NCBI GenBank assembly: GCA_964441265.1
Contig: CAYYKJ010000002.1
Coordinates: forward strand, 62,001-126,000
DNA: 64,000 nt
Origin: JAFGDH01 sp964441265
Lineage (GTDB): Archaea > Aenigmatarchaeota > Aenigmatarchaeia > QMZP01 > QMZT01
Reading direction: 5' to 3'
Shown: piece after piece, positions 16,689 through 24,961 of the stretch
Numbering within the stretch: the first letter of the stretch is position 1
Layout: the number at the start of each line of letters is the position of its first letter
Notes under the pieces: model-generated
Database searches by the model: none
Told to the model about the DNA's origin: nothing
What the model saw: only the letters and a program-made list of their open reading frames with translations
Position numbers and translations under genes: made by a program

Positions 16689-17180
16689 ATGACCGATGAC
16701 GAATACGAGATTATACCCACCTCTCCAATAAGAAGGCTTGAAAAGAGGATGGAGCGCGTGGAGACCGGCTCCTCTTCTTCTGAAGTTCACAAACTCATAG
16801 AGCAGGTGGTGGAGCTCATAAAGTCCAACCAGAGGATAATTGATGATTCCATAAAGGCGAACAACGACCTCATAGCAGAGGTCTCCAAGGTTCCCCAGAG
16901 GATAGACGATCTGATTTCCGAAATGAAGGAGTTCATGAAGCTGCTCAAGACATCGGCAGAAGGCGAGGAGGTCTCCTCTGTCTCCAGAGAGGTCATGGAG
17001 CCGCTGGTGGGAAAGATAAGCGAGATGGTCGAGCAGAACAAGAAGAACTTCGAGACCAACCAGGCGGCGCTCACGACACTGGGCGTGATCGAGAAGCGCC
17101 TCAAGCGGCTATACTACCAGAGCGGCCAGCCGCAGTCATCGTCCTCACAGGGACAGCAATCAACAGGATACGGGAGGTAA
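16689..17180 (+). CDS. coiled-coil protein of unknown function
   Basis: A 163-residue soluble protein without signal peptide. Residues about 12-150 are heptad-like helices rich in Glu, Lys, Ile and Leu, consistent with a coiled coil, and the C-terminus is Ser/Gln-rich (about 145-163). A TATA box (ACATTTATAT near 16657) sits correctly for a leaderless ATG at 16689. The pilin gene starts four bases after its stop with its own Shine-Dalgarno, so the two form a unit. A role as a cytosolic adaptor of pilus assembly is inferred from position only. Confidence 0.65.
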   Translation: MTDDEYEIIPTSPIRRLEKRMERVETGSSSSEVHKLIEQVVELIKSNQRIIDDSIKANNDLIAEVSKVPQRIDDLISEMKEFMKLLKTSAEGEEVSSVSREVMEPLVGKISEMVEQNKKNFETNQAALTTLGVIEKRLKRLYYQSGQPQSSSSQGQQSTGYGR

Positions 17181-17183
17181 AAT

Positions 17184-17639
17184 ATGAAAAGAACGCGATC
17201 AATGAAGGGCATCACCCCGATAGTATCCATAATCATACTGTTGCTCATAACAATAGGCCTGGCGGCATCGGCGTACACCTTCCTTTCGGGATTCATGGGA
17301 GGATACACCAAGGGTTCTGTAATGGTAATCGACAGCTACTGCAGGAGTCTTGAAACATCTGTAATCAAGGTTAGGAACGCGGGGACAGAGGAAATGAGTC
17401 TTGGTACATGTGAATCCAATCCAAGATCAGGTACGTCTGACATAACCTGCGGCAGTCTTACTATCAGCAGAACCGATGGAAGAGATTTTAATAATGCAAA
17501 ATTCGATGTAGCTACATTGGGACCCCAGGAAATAGCGACCTTTACGGACAAATGCACCGATTCGACTGATCCCCATGTTTGTACTTACCGGTTCATGGGA
17601 TCCGGCATGGGCGCAGTCACGGCGACAGCTAACTGCTGA
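17184..17639 (+). CDS. archaeal type IV pilin-like protein
   Basis: A 151-residue protein with a class III signal: a basic MKRTRSMKG end cleaved before ITPIVSIIILLLIT, the hydrophobic helix that would form the filament core. The rest is an extracellular domain with seven cysteines. GGAGGT at 17174-17179 sets the start. The coding stretch 17336-17560 is noticeably richer in A/T than the flanks, suggesting a fast-evolving or exchanged head domain. It follows the coiled-coil gene; the assembly ATPase and platform genes are far away (33.7-35.4 kb and 62.4-64 kb). Confidence 0.82.
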   Translation: MKRTRSMKGITPIVSIIILLLITIGLAASAYTFLSGFMGGYTKGSVMVIDSYCRSLETSVIKVRNAGTEEMSLGTCESNPRSGTSDITCGSLTISRTDGRDFNNAKFDVATLGPQEIATFTDKCTDSTDPHVCTYRFMGSGMGAVTATANC

Positions 17640-17669
17640 AAAACATTTTCTTATATTTTTTTTACCCTT
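17640..17669. terminator. T-rich tract between convergent pilin and alaS genes
   Basis: A run of T residues (TTATATTTTTTTTACCC, ending near 17666) follows the pilin stop in the only space between two convergent genes. T tracts on the coding strand are the known signal for archaeal intrinsic termination. Confidence 0.4.
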
Positions 17670-20468
17670 TCAGCCCTTGCTCCGTTTCCTGAAGCTGGAG
17701 AAGTCCAGCTTGCCCTGTGCGAGGTGATCCCTGCCGCCGCCAGATCCCCCGTGCTCTTTGCAGAGTTCTTTGACTTCCTTCACAATGTTAATCTCCCTGC
17801 TCATGCCCACCACATCGCCGTTTCTGTTTACAAGTATTATGGTTATTCCGGGGTTTTTTGAGAGCAGAGAATCCGCAGTCTTGATCATCTCCTTCCTGTC
17901 CATGTCCACGGTCTCGAAAATGCGGTTTCCCTTTGCCTTTCCGAGCAATGATTCCGCTTTGCCCTCAGCACCCTTTTCTATGTGCTTCTCTCTGGACTTC
18001 CTCTGACTCTTCCATGTCCCGAACATGACTCCGCATCCCCCGGAGAGCGTCTTTACCTTCTTTTTCCCGGCTCCCTCCAGATCGATCTCTTTCATGAACT
18101 TGTCTGCGGTCTTCTCCAGCTGGTCCATGGAAACCGAGAGCTGGTCCATGCACTTATGGAGCTCCTTTGAATGATCGCCGGCGCCGGCTATCTCCACCAG
18201 GCCGGACAATTTTCTTATCATTGCATCGTAAATTTCCCTTTCCCTTTCCTCCAGCTCTCCCACCTTCTCCCCCGCGGTGAACTCTATCCGGTTCACGCCG
18301 TCCTGGACGCTTTCCGATTTTATTATTTTTATGTTCCCTATTTCTCCGGTGTTGTCCAGATGGGTCCCCCCGCAGGCCTCCACGTCGAATATGCCTTTAC
18401 CATCGGGTATCTTGACCACCCTGACTTTCTTCCCGGGTGAGGCCCCTCCCTGGTATAGCACGAAGCCGTATTTACTCTCCGCCCCGCTCCTGTCCATCAG
18501 TTTCTTGTGCACGTCCACCTTCCTTCTGATCATATCGTTGGCTATCCTTTCGATGGATTCCAGCTCCTTCTTTGTGAATCTAGTGTAGTGGGTCAGATCT
18601 ATCCTGGACCTTTCCACACCCTTCTGCGCCCCTGCCTGCCATACGTGCTTACCCAGCAGCTTCCTGGCGGCTCCCGAGACCAGATGGGTGGCCGTGTGCA
18701 TCTTCATGAGCTGATATCTCCTCTCCCAGTTGATTTCTCCCTTCACCTGCTGGCCCGGCCTGATATCACCTGCGACTTTGTGGAGCACCACGCCTTCGGT
18801 TTTTCTGACCTCTTTGACCGCTTTGCCATTGAGCGAGCCCATGTCATGCGGCTGTCCCCCTCCCTCGGGGTAGAATAGCGTCTGGTCGAGCACGGTCCAT
18901 TTTCCCAGCTTCTTTGTTGCCCTGGCCTGGAATTTCCTCTTATACGGATCATCATAAAACAGCATCTTGGTCTTCTTTATCCCGGAGACATCGATACCCT
19001 CTCCCTGCTTTCCCTTCTCTGTCATGTGTTTCCCCGTGATCTTGCCGTAGAATCCCTCGGGAATCTTTATCTCCTTCCCCGTCTCCTCCCCTATCTTCCT
19101 GACCAGCTCGGGACTTATCCCGTCGGAGACGTACATCTTTGTCAGCTCTCTCTCGTCGGGCTTCCCCCCTTCGAGTACTCTCCTGACCACCTTTTCGGCC
19201 CTCCTGGCGCTCCTTTTGTATTTCGCCCTTTCCACTTCGATTATCTTCGAGAGAGCCCCGACGCTTTCGGGGAGCTCGGGGAAGAGTGGCCTGAGGAATT
19301 TGGCGTGCCTCTCGGCTATTCCGGTGAGGTCGAAGTCGAACCCGAATTCCTCCATGAATGAAAAAGACCTCCTCAGAAGCACCCTCAGGTTGTACCCGCC
19401 CCCCACGTTGGAGGGTATCGCCCCGTCAGCGGCGGCGAAAAGGAGGGTCTTCACATGATCTGTTATTGCGTACAATGTCTGCATGGGCTCCACGGCCCTG
19501 TTGACCTCTTCTAAGGATACTCCCAGCCTGTCCGCTATCTCCTTCCTCGCCTTGCCGGGGTTCTTCACCTCGTCGAAATCCAGTGCACCTGCCAGCACAG
19601 AGTACCTGTCGAAGAGCCTGCTCTTTTTGAACCCGGCCTTGTCTTTGACCCATTTCATGACGGGACCGAAGACCGAGTCATACCCTGTGTGTGTCCCCTG
19701 TGAGAACCATACCAACCGCTCGTGCCCCCACCCCACGTCAATCACCCTCCGCGGGAGCTCCGCGTATCCGTTTCCCTGCCTGGTGAACTGGGAGAAGACC
19801 GAGTTGACCAGCTCCAGACCCAGGGAGACGGTTTCCAGTGATGGCCCGAACTGTGAGAAATCGGGCATTGACCAGACGCTTTCTATATAGGTAAGTTTCT
19901 CCTTGGGTATGCCAAGCACTTTGTGGAGGAACCCGAAGTTCAGGTCTATGCATCTGTCTTTCCAGTACTTGCCGAAAGAATGCTGGCCGCCCATTATGAA
20001 GGATGTGTGATGCCTTCCCGTGGCTCCCACGTTGGCTATGTCGGGGAACCTCAGGCACATCTGGGGAACGACAAGCGGATCAGCGGGGTATTCCATCACA
20101 ATCTTCCCGTTGTCTATCCTCTGGAAGTCCTGTATGGATGCTATGGTGAAGAAGAGGTCCGGCCTCCAGCGGTCCACCACCGGGTACCTTTTCACCGCTT
20201 CATGACCGTTTTTCACGAAGAATTTTTCAAACGCCTTCCACATCTGCACATAATCCAGCTTCTTCTTCGTAATCGGATTTCCGATGAAGCCGTAATTTTC
20301 GCAGGGCGGATCCCCGCAAACCCTCCTTTCCGGATTCAGAGTCCAGAAGAATTTGCCGCAGCTTCTGCATTTCTTCCGGAGAAATCCTTCCCTTTTGAAC
20401 AGCTCTACCCGGTACTGCCTTTTCCAGTCTTTCTCGAACTCCCTTGTGAGGGTCTCCTTGGTGAACAT
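17670..20468 (-). CDS. alaS: alanyl-tRNA synthetase (archaeal type)
   Basis: A 932-residue class II synthetase charging tRNA-Ala. Order seen: an N-terminal archaeal extension with a Cys pair near 35-38 (CRSCGKFF) and CGDPPC; the catalytic core with motif 2 and the GGGYNLRVLLRRS segment; the editing domain with HTATH and CGGTHLDNTG zinc ligands that clears Ser-tRNA-Ala and Gly-tRNA-Ala; and the C-terminal DHHA1-like domain ending in GGSGGGRDHLAQG. Length is typical for archaeal AlaRS. It converges on the pilin gene and lies 45 bp upstream of the ppsA stop on the other side. Confidence 0.97.
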   Translation of the reverse strand: MFTKETLTREFEKDWKRQYRVELFKREGFLRKKCRSCGKFFWTLNPERRVCGDPPCENYGFIGNPITKKKLDYVQMWKAFEKFFVKNGHEAVKRYPVVDRWRPDLFFTIASIQDFQRIDNGKIVMEYPADPLVVPQMCLRFPDIANVGATGRHHTSFIMGGQHSFGKYWKDRCIDLNFGFLHKVLGIPKEKLTYIESVWSMPDFSQFGPSLETVSLGLELVNSVFSQFTRQGNGYAELPRRVIDVGWGHERLVWFSQGTHTGYDSVFGPVMKWVKDKAGFKKSRLFDRYSVLAGALDFDEVKNPGKARKEIADRLGVSLEEVNRAVEPMQTLYAITDHVKTLLFAAADGAIPSNVGGGYNLRVLLRRSFSFMEEFGFDFDLTGIAERHAKFLRPLFPELPESVGALSKIIEVERAKYKRSARRAEKVVRRVLEGGKPDERELTKMYVSDGISPELVRKIGEETGKEIKIPEGFYGKITGKHMTEKGKQGEGIDVSGIKKTKMLFYDDPYKRKFQARATKKLGKWTVLDQTLFYPEGGGQPHDMGSLNGKAVKEVRKTEGVVLHKVAGDIRPGQQVKGEINWERRYQLMKMHTATHLVSGAARKLLGKHVWQAGAQKGVERSRIDLTHYTRFTKKELESIERIANDMIRRKVDVHKKLMDRSGAESKYGFVLYQGGASPGKKVRVVKIPDGKGIFDVEACGGTHLDNTGEIGNIKIIKSESVQDGVNRIEFTAGEKVGELEEREREIYDAMIRKLSGLVEIAGAGDHSKELHKCMDQLSVSMDQLEKTADKFMKEIDLEGAGKKKVKTLSGGCGVMFGTWKSQRKSREKHIEKGAEGKAESLLGKAKGNRIFETVDMDRKEMIKTADSLLSKNPGITIILVNRNGDVVGMSREINIVKEVKELCKEHGGSGGGRDHLAQGKLDFSSFRKRSKG

Positions 20469-20513
20469 AATAACAAATATTTGTCCTCGTGGATTTTTAT
20501 AAAAAAACCGGTC

Positions 20514-22790
20514 TCAGCCGGATTTTTCCGCCCTGGATACCATCAGCTTGGTCTTGACGGCGACGTCGGGATTGACGGATATGGAGTCTATTCCGCATTT
20601 GACGAGAAATTTCACGAATTCCGGGTAGTTGCTGGGTGCCTCTCCGCATATGCCCACCTTTCTCCTGTGCTTATGGGCAGTTTCTATCAGGTGTTTCACG
20701 GATCTCTTGACCGCCTCGTTTCTTTCGTCGAATTCATCCGATAGTCTCTCGTTGTCCCTGTCTATCCCCAGGGTCAGCTGGGTCAGGTCGTTCGATCCGA
20801 TGGAAAAGCCGTCGAACATTCTTGAAAACTTGTCGGCGAGTATTATGTTCGATGGCACCTCTGCCATGACGTAAATCTCGAGGCCGTTCTTGCCCCGTTC
20901 CAGCCCCTCGGATTCCATTATCTCAAGAACGTCCTTTCCCTCCCTTATTGTCCTGCAGAACGGGATCATTATCTTCATGTTTTTCAGTCCCATGTCGTCC
21001 CTGACCCTTTTCAGAGCCTTGCATTCAAGCCGGAATGCCGGCTCGTATTTTTTGTCCGCATATCTTGACGCGCCCCTCCATCCTATCATGGGGTTTCCCT
21101 CGACGGATTCGTACTCCGCCCCTCCCTTCAGACCGGCGTATTCGTTGCTTTTGAAATCAGACATCCTGACTATGACCGGCCTCGGGTAGAATGGAGCAGC
21201 TATCTTGGCCACCCCTTCGGAGAGCCGCTTCACGAATTCCTTCCCCCTGTTCTTTTTTATCATGTGGAGAGGGTGCTCTTTCAGATAAGATGATATTATG
21301 AACTCCTCTCGCGCCAGACCTATCCCGTCAACCGGGAATTTCGACGATTCAAGCGACTCGTCAGGCACCCCCACGTTCACGAATATCCCGGTCTTGGTTT
21401 TGGGCATCTTTTCTATCTTTCTGTGGTCCACCCTGTACCTGAGCTTTCCGGAGTATATCTTGCCGGTGTCCCCTGTGCAGTCCACGGTGACGTAACCGCC
21501 GCCTTTCAGGATTTTCGTGGCGTCAAGGGCATCGACGATGCAGGGAACCCCCAGCTCCCTGGAAACAATCGCAGCGTGGCTGGTTGACCCGCCCCTCTCC
21601 GTTATTATCGCGGATGCCCTTTTCATTATGGGCTCCCAGTTGGGGTCCGTCATCTCCGTCACAAGGACCTGGCCCGGCCTGAAGTCCCCCATCTTCTTGA
21701 CGTCCTTTATCACCTTCGCCCTGCCGCTGCCTATCCTCTTTCCTATCGGATGCCCGGTCAGGAGCAGCTTTCCCTTTTCTTCCAGAACGTATTTTTCTAT
21801 GGCGTTGGGCTTAAGGTTGGAGTGTACTGTTTCTGGTCTTGCCTGAAGGATGAAGAGCTTACCGTTTTTGTCTTTGCCCCACTCGATGTCCATTGGTCTC
21901 TTGTAGTGCTTCTCTATTCCGGATGCATATCTTGCGAGTTTCAAAACATCCTTGTCTTCGACCGAGTATTTCTTCCTCATGAATTTAATTACCTCGGTGT
22001 CCGTGTTCTTCCCCGACTTCTCGGTCAGCATCCTCTCTTTGCTTCCCAGCCTCTTTTCGATGATCTTCATGGTCGGCTTGAAAACGACGAATTCATCCGG
22101 CGTTACCACTCCCTTCACCACGTATTCTCCCAGGCCGTAGGAAGAATCTATTATTATCACGTTTCTGAATCCGGTATTGGGGTCTAGAGTGAACATGACC
22201 CCGGAGGACTGGGAATTGACCATCACCTGAACCCCAACGGAAAGGGCGACTGACAGATGGTCGAAACCGCGGTCTTCCCGGTATGATATTGCCCTGTCGG
22301 TGAAAAGCGAGGCGAAGCACTTCTTTATTGATTCCATCAGGCCTTTCCCTCTCACATTTAGGAAGGTCTCCTGCTGCCCCGCGAAGCTCGCACTCGGGAG
22401 GTCCTCCGCCGTCGCCGAGCTTCTGACGGCGACCCTGGGGCTTCTCTCCCCCCTTTTCTTGGAGAGTTCCCCGTAGAATTTCATTATTAATTTTTCTAAA
22501 CCGTCCGGAATTTCCGCCTTGAGTATGGCTTTCCTTATCTTTTTGCCGGACTTGCCCAGATCCGTCACGCTTTTGGAGCTTATTCCGGAGAGCTCCTTTT
22601 CGATTAGCCCCTTCAGGTTGTTCTCTTTGAGAAAATTCCGGTATGCCCTGGAGGTTATCGCGAACCCCGGAGGGACGGGTATTTTTGTTTTGGTGATCAT
22701 TTCCCCCAGAGAGGCGTTCTTGCCCCCGACCAGGCTGACGTCTCCCTTGCCTATTTCATCGAACCACAGGACAAACCCCGATTTGCGCAT
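20514..22790 (-). CDS. ppsA: phosphoenolpyruvate synthase
   Basis: A 758-residue enzyme converting pyruvate and ATP to PEP, AMP and phosphate, the entry step of gluconeogenesis. The N-terminal ATP-grasp domain (GKNASLGEM, RSSATAEDLPSASFAGQ) is followed by the swivelling phosphohistidine domain with His405 in GGSTSHAAIVSRE, and by the C-terminal TIM-barrel PEP/pyruvate domain with CGEAPSN. The catalytic-His motif is uninterrupted here, whereas the related pyruvate phosphate dikinase at 38.9 kb is split by an intein at the same motif. Start ATG 22790; AT-rich promoter around 22800-22820. Confidence 0.95.
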   Translation of the reverse strand: MRKSGFVLWFDEIGKGDVSLVGGKNASLGEMITKTKIPVPPGFAITSRAYRNFLKENNLKGLIEKELSGISSKSVTDLGKSGKKIRKAILKAEIPDGLEKLIMKFYGELSKKRGERSPRVAVRSSATAEDLPSASFAGQQETFLNVRGKGLMESIKKCFASLFTDRAISYREDRGFDHLSVALSVGVQVMVNSQSSGVMFTLDPNTGFRNVIIIDSSYGLGEYVVKGVVTPDEFVVFKPTMKIIEKRLGSKERMLTEKSGKNTDTEVIKFMRKKYSVEDKDVLKLARYASGIEKHYKRPMDIEWGKDKNGKLFILQARPETVHSNLKPNAIEKYVLEEKGKLLLTGHPIGKRIGSGRAKVIKDVKKMGDFRPGQVLVTEMTDPNWEPIMKRASAIITERGGSTSHAAIVSRELGVPCIVDALDATKILKGGGYVTVDCTGDTGKIYSGKLRYRVDHRKIEKMPKTKTGIFVNVGVPDESLESSKFPVDGIGLAREEFIISSYLKEHPLHMIKKNRGKEFVKRLSEGVAKIAAPFYPRPVIVRMSDFKSNEYAGLKGGAEYESVEGNPMIGWRGASRYADKKYEPAFRLECKALKRVRDDMGLKNMKIMIPFCRTIREGKDVLEIMESEGLERGKNGLEIYVMAEVPSNIILADKFSRMFDGFSIGSNDLTQLTLGIDRDNERLSDEFDERNEAVKRSVKHLIETAHKHRRKVGICGEAPSNYPEFVKFLVKCGIDSISVNPDVAVKTKLMVSRAEKSG

Positions 22791-22874
22791 AAGATAGTAT
22801 TTTTTTAATTTATACTTAAGCTTTTAGAGCTAAGAATAAGAAATTCTGCTGGACTGTTATGCAGATCCGGAGGA

Positions 22875-23183
22875 TCATCCAAAAAGTGCGCCCAGTCCAG
22901 CAGCTGCCTCTTCAGCCTTTTCTTCTTCTTTCTCTTCTTTTTCCTCTTCCTTCTCTTCCTCTTTTTTCTCCCCGGATTCTGCGGTTGCCTGGGGAGCCGC
23001 CTGGACCGCAGCGGCCTGCTTTATGGCCTCTTCGATATCCACGTCCTTCAGGGAAGAAACCAGTGCCTTTATTTGTGCACTTTCGGGCTTCCCCCCTGCG
23101 GCTTCCATGACTTTCTTCACGCTTGCTTCATCCACAGGTTTTCCGAGACTGTGCAAGAGGAGTGCCGCGTATACCATTTCCAT
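22875..23183 (-). CDS. rpl12: ribosomal protein P1 (L12, stalk)
   Basis: A 102-residue acidic stalk protein. The N-terminal helical dimerisation domain (MEMVYAALLLHSLGKPVDEA) is followed by an Ala-rich hinge, a Glu/Lys run (about 72-92) and the conserved GLGALFG tail that recruits elongation factors. A GGAGGTG Shine-Dalgarno precedes ATG 23183. It is last of the L1-L10-L12 set, 20 bp after L10. Confidence 0.95.
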   Translation of the reverse strand: MEMVYAALLLHSLGKPVDEASVKKVMEAAGGKPESAQIKALVSSLKDVDIEEAIKQAAAVQAAPQATAESGEKKEEEKEEEKEEKEEEKAEEAAAGLGALFG

Positions 23184-23203
23184 TCTTCACACCTCCGTGA
23201 ATA

Positions 23204-24220
23204 TTATTCCTTATCTCCCTTGTTTTCAGGGGTCTTTTCTTCTTTGGCTTCCTTCTTTCCTTTTCCCTCTTCTTTTTTGTCACCCTTTTCCTGCCCATCT
23301 TCCTTTTTCGGGGGCTCTTCTTTGCTCTCCCTTCCCTCGGTCTCTTCCTTTTTATCTTTCTCTTCGGGAGAGGCGGAAAGATCAACTTTGCTGCTCAGGG
23401 CCAGCATCTGCGAGTTGGCCTTTGATAGCATCATTACTATTGTTTCGCCGGTGATTATGCCCGCCTCCATGGAAAGCGAGACCGCTTCCCTGTGTGCCTT
23501 TGAAAGTAGCGGCACTAGGGTTTCCGGCGTGATGTGACTTATGTTTATCGCAAGATTGAAAGCGCAAGAATACGCCCTCCTGATATCATCAAGATATTTT
23601 TCGGGTGGTATGAAAAGTATGTCGCTTTTGAATATGGTCCCCTCATCCCAAACGGCAAGAAGATTCAGTCCTATCTCCATGGGTTCTATTTTGAGCTTCC
23701 CGAGGATGTCGGCTATGTTCCTTTCTATGGTCTCCCCTTCTTTGACCACGGTGGTGTCCTTCTTGACGATTATCTTCTCTCCATCCACGCCCGCGGGTAT
23801 CTTGGCCCTCTGGAGTTCTCCTATGACCGGTCCGGGTTTCAGAGGAGTCGGACCTGACTTTACCTTTATGTCCTTGGGTGCTGTGTCACCCTCCTTTGCG
23901 GGGGCGAATGATTTGGAGGAATCTATTATCCTGGCGAGTTCGAATGGGTCCTTCTCAGAGAGCAGGAGAGCGGGCTGGTTCTGTATTAGCTTCTCCAGTT
24001 CCTTTATTCCTTTCTTGTTGACATTTTCCATGGCAAGCTTCATCAGGCTCTTTTTGAGCATCTTTATGGTCGCTTTGCCCCTGAGCTTGTCCCTCATTTC
24101 GTGGAGCTGCTTTCCGGGCATCTTGAACATGTCCAGCAGACCTATGACTGGGTATTTCTCCAGCTTCTCCGCGAGCATTTTCACGGTTTTCTTCTTATCT
24201 TCTGATACCAATTGGAACAC
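23204..24220 (-). CDS. rpl10: ribosomal protein uL10 (P0)
   Basis: A 338-residue stalk base protein that binds 23S rRNA and carries the P1 dimers. The N-terminal rRNA-binding domain (about 1-110), the insertion domain (about 110-190) and the helical P1-binding segments (about 210-280) can be followed. The last 55 residues are a Glu/Lys-rich tail. The tail ends in KGDKE and lacks the hydrophobic GLGALFG-type ending seen on L12. The start is GTG 24220, directly abutting the L1 stop, so translation is likely coupled. Confidence 0.93.
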   Translation of the reverse strand: MFQLVSEDKKKTVKMLAEKLEKYPVIGLLDMFKMPGKQLHEMRDKLRGKATIKMLKKSLMKLAMENVNKKGIKELEKLIQNQPALLLSEKDPFELARIIDSSKSFAPAKEGDTAPKDIKVKSGPTPLKPGPVIGELQRAKIPAGVDGEKIIVKKDTTVVKEGETIERNIADILGKLKIEPMEIGLNLLAVWDEGTIFKSDILFIPPEKYLDDIRRAYSCAFNLAINISHITPETLVPLLSKAHREAVSLSMEAGIITGETIVMMLSKANSQMLALSSKVDLSASPEEKDKKEETEGRESKEEPPKKEDGQEKGDKKEEGKGKKEAKEEKTPENKGDKE

Positions 24221-24850
24221 CTAGATGTTCAGTTTCACGGACTTGCCCATTGTCAATTTTACGTGGGCGTTCCTGACGTTGTTCCTCCCTTTGGGGAGTT
24301 TCTCATTTATGAAATTCATGACAGCGGTGACGTTCTCTGCAACATCTTCTTCTTTCATTTTTTCGCTGCCTACGGAAAGATGAATGACCGGTGAGTTTCT
24401 GGTCTTTATCATCACCGTCCTTTTTGACATGTTTATGAAAGGATCGATGCTGCCCTTCGGGGGTATCGGTTTTGGCATCATGCCCCGGGGACCCAGGACA
24501 GTACCCAAGGTCTTACCTATCTGGGGCATGAGCGGTGCCTCGGCGAACCACCAGTCGTATTCCTTTGCGTAGTTCTTGATCAGCTTCTTCTTCTTGGCAA
24601 TTTTGTCGAGATCCTTTTTGGTTATCACCAGATCGGCCTTGCCCTTGGCCTCTGAAAGCAGGCTGTCCACTACAAAGACGGTCTTCGTTTCCTTACCCTT
24701 CCCCTTGGGCAGTGAGAATTCCAGATTGAGCTTGTTTTCCGGCTTTTTCAGGTCGATGTTCTTGAGAGAAATTGAAAGATCCCAGCTCTGTGTGAATTTT
24801 CTTTTCTTTGATTGCTCTTTCGCTTTTTTTATCTCTTCCAGGAATTCCAT
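24221..24850 (-). CDS. rpl1: ribosomal protein uL1
   Basis: A 209-residue L1-stalk protein that assists release of deacylated tRNA. Family features are FTQSWDLSISLKNIDLKKPEN near the N-terminus and the GKTLGPRGMMPKP segment in the middle. ATG 24850 is chosen because GGAGG lies seven bases upstream and because homologues start here; an in-frame ATG at 24889 falls inside the leader. No L11 gene precedes it, unlike many archaeal L11-L1-L10-L12 operons. Confidence 0.95.
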   Translation of the reverse strand: MEFLEEIKKAKEQSKKRKFTQSWDLSISLKNIDLKKPENKLNLEFSLPKGKGKETKTVFVVDSLLSEAKGKADLVITKKDLDKIAKKKKLIKNYAKEYDWWFAEAPLMPQIGKTLGTVLGPRGMMPKPIPPKGSIDPFINMSKRTVMIKTRNSPVIHLSVGSEKMKEEDVAENVTAVMNFINEKLPKGRNNVRNAHVKLTMGKSVKLNI

Positions 24851-24961
24851 TTTAATCCTCCCACTTACGTGGTAAAGCGGACCATCCATTTGATGTTATC
24901 CCAGGACCTCCGTTGTTTGCTTGCCCTGAGCCGAATACACTTATTTTACCTCGAAAGATAT
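24851..24961 (-). promoter_or_regulatory. promoter and leader of the L1-L10-L12 operon
   Basis: A TATA box (TTTAAATATC, about 24955-24964) at the end of the CCA-adding-enzyme gene would start a transcript near 24935, giving an mRNA leader of about 85 nt. Archaeal L1 is known in some methanogens to repress its own mRNA by binding a 23S-like site. A similar element here is possible, but I could not show the fold. Confidence 0.35.

Noticed and set aside
22915..22975. Simple-sequence repeat in the L12 tail coding region
   Set aside because: It is the normal Glu/Lys-rich hinge of archaeal P1 rather than an independent repeat element.
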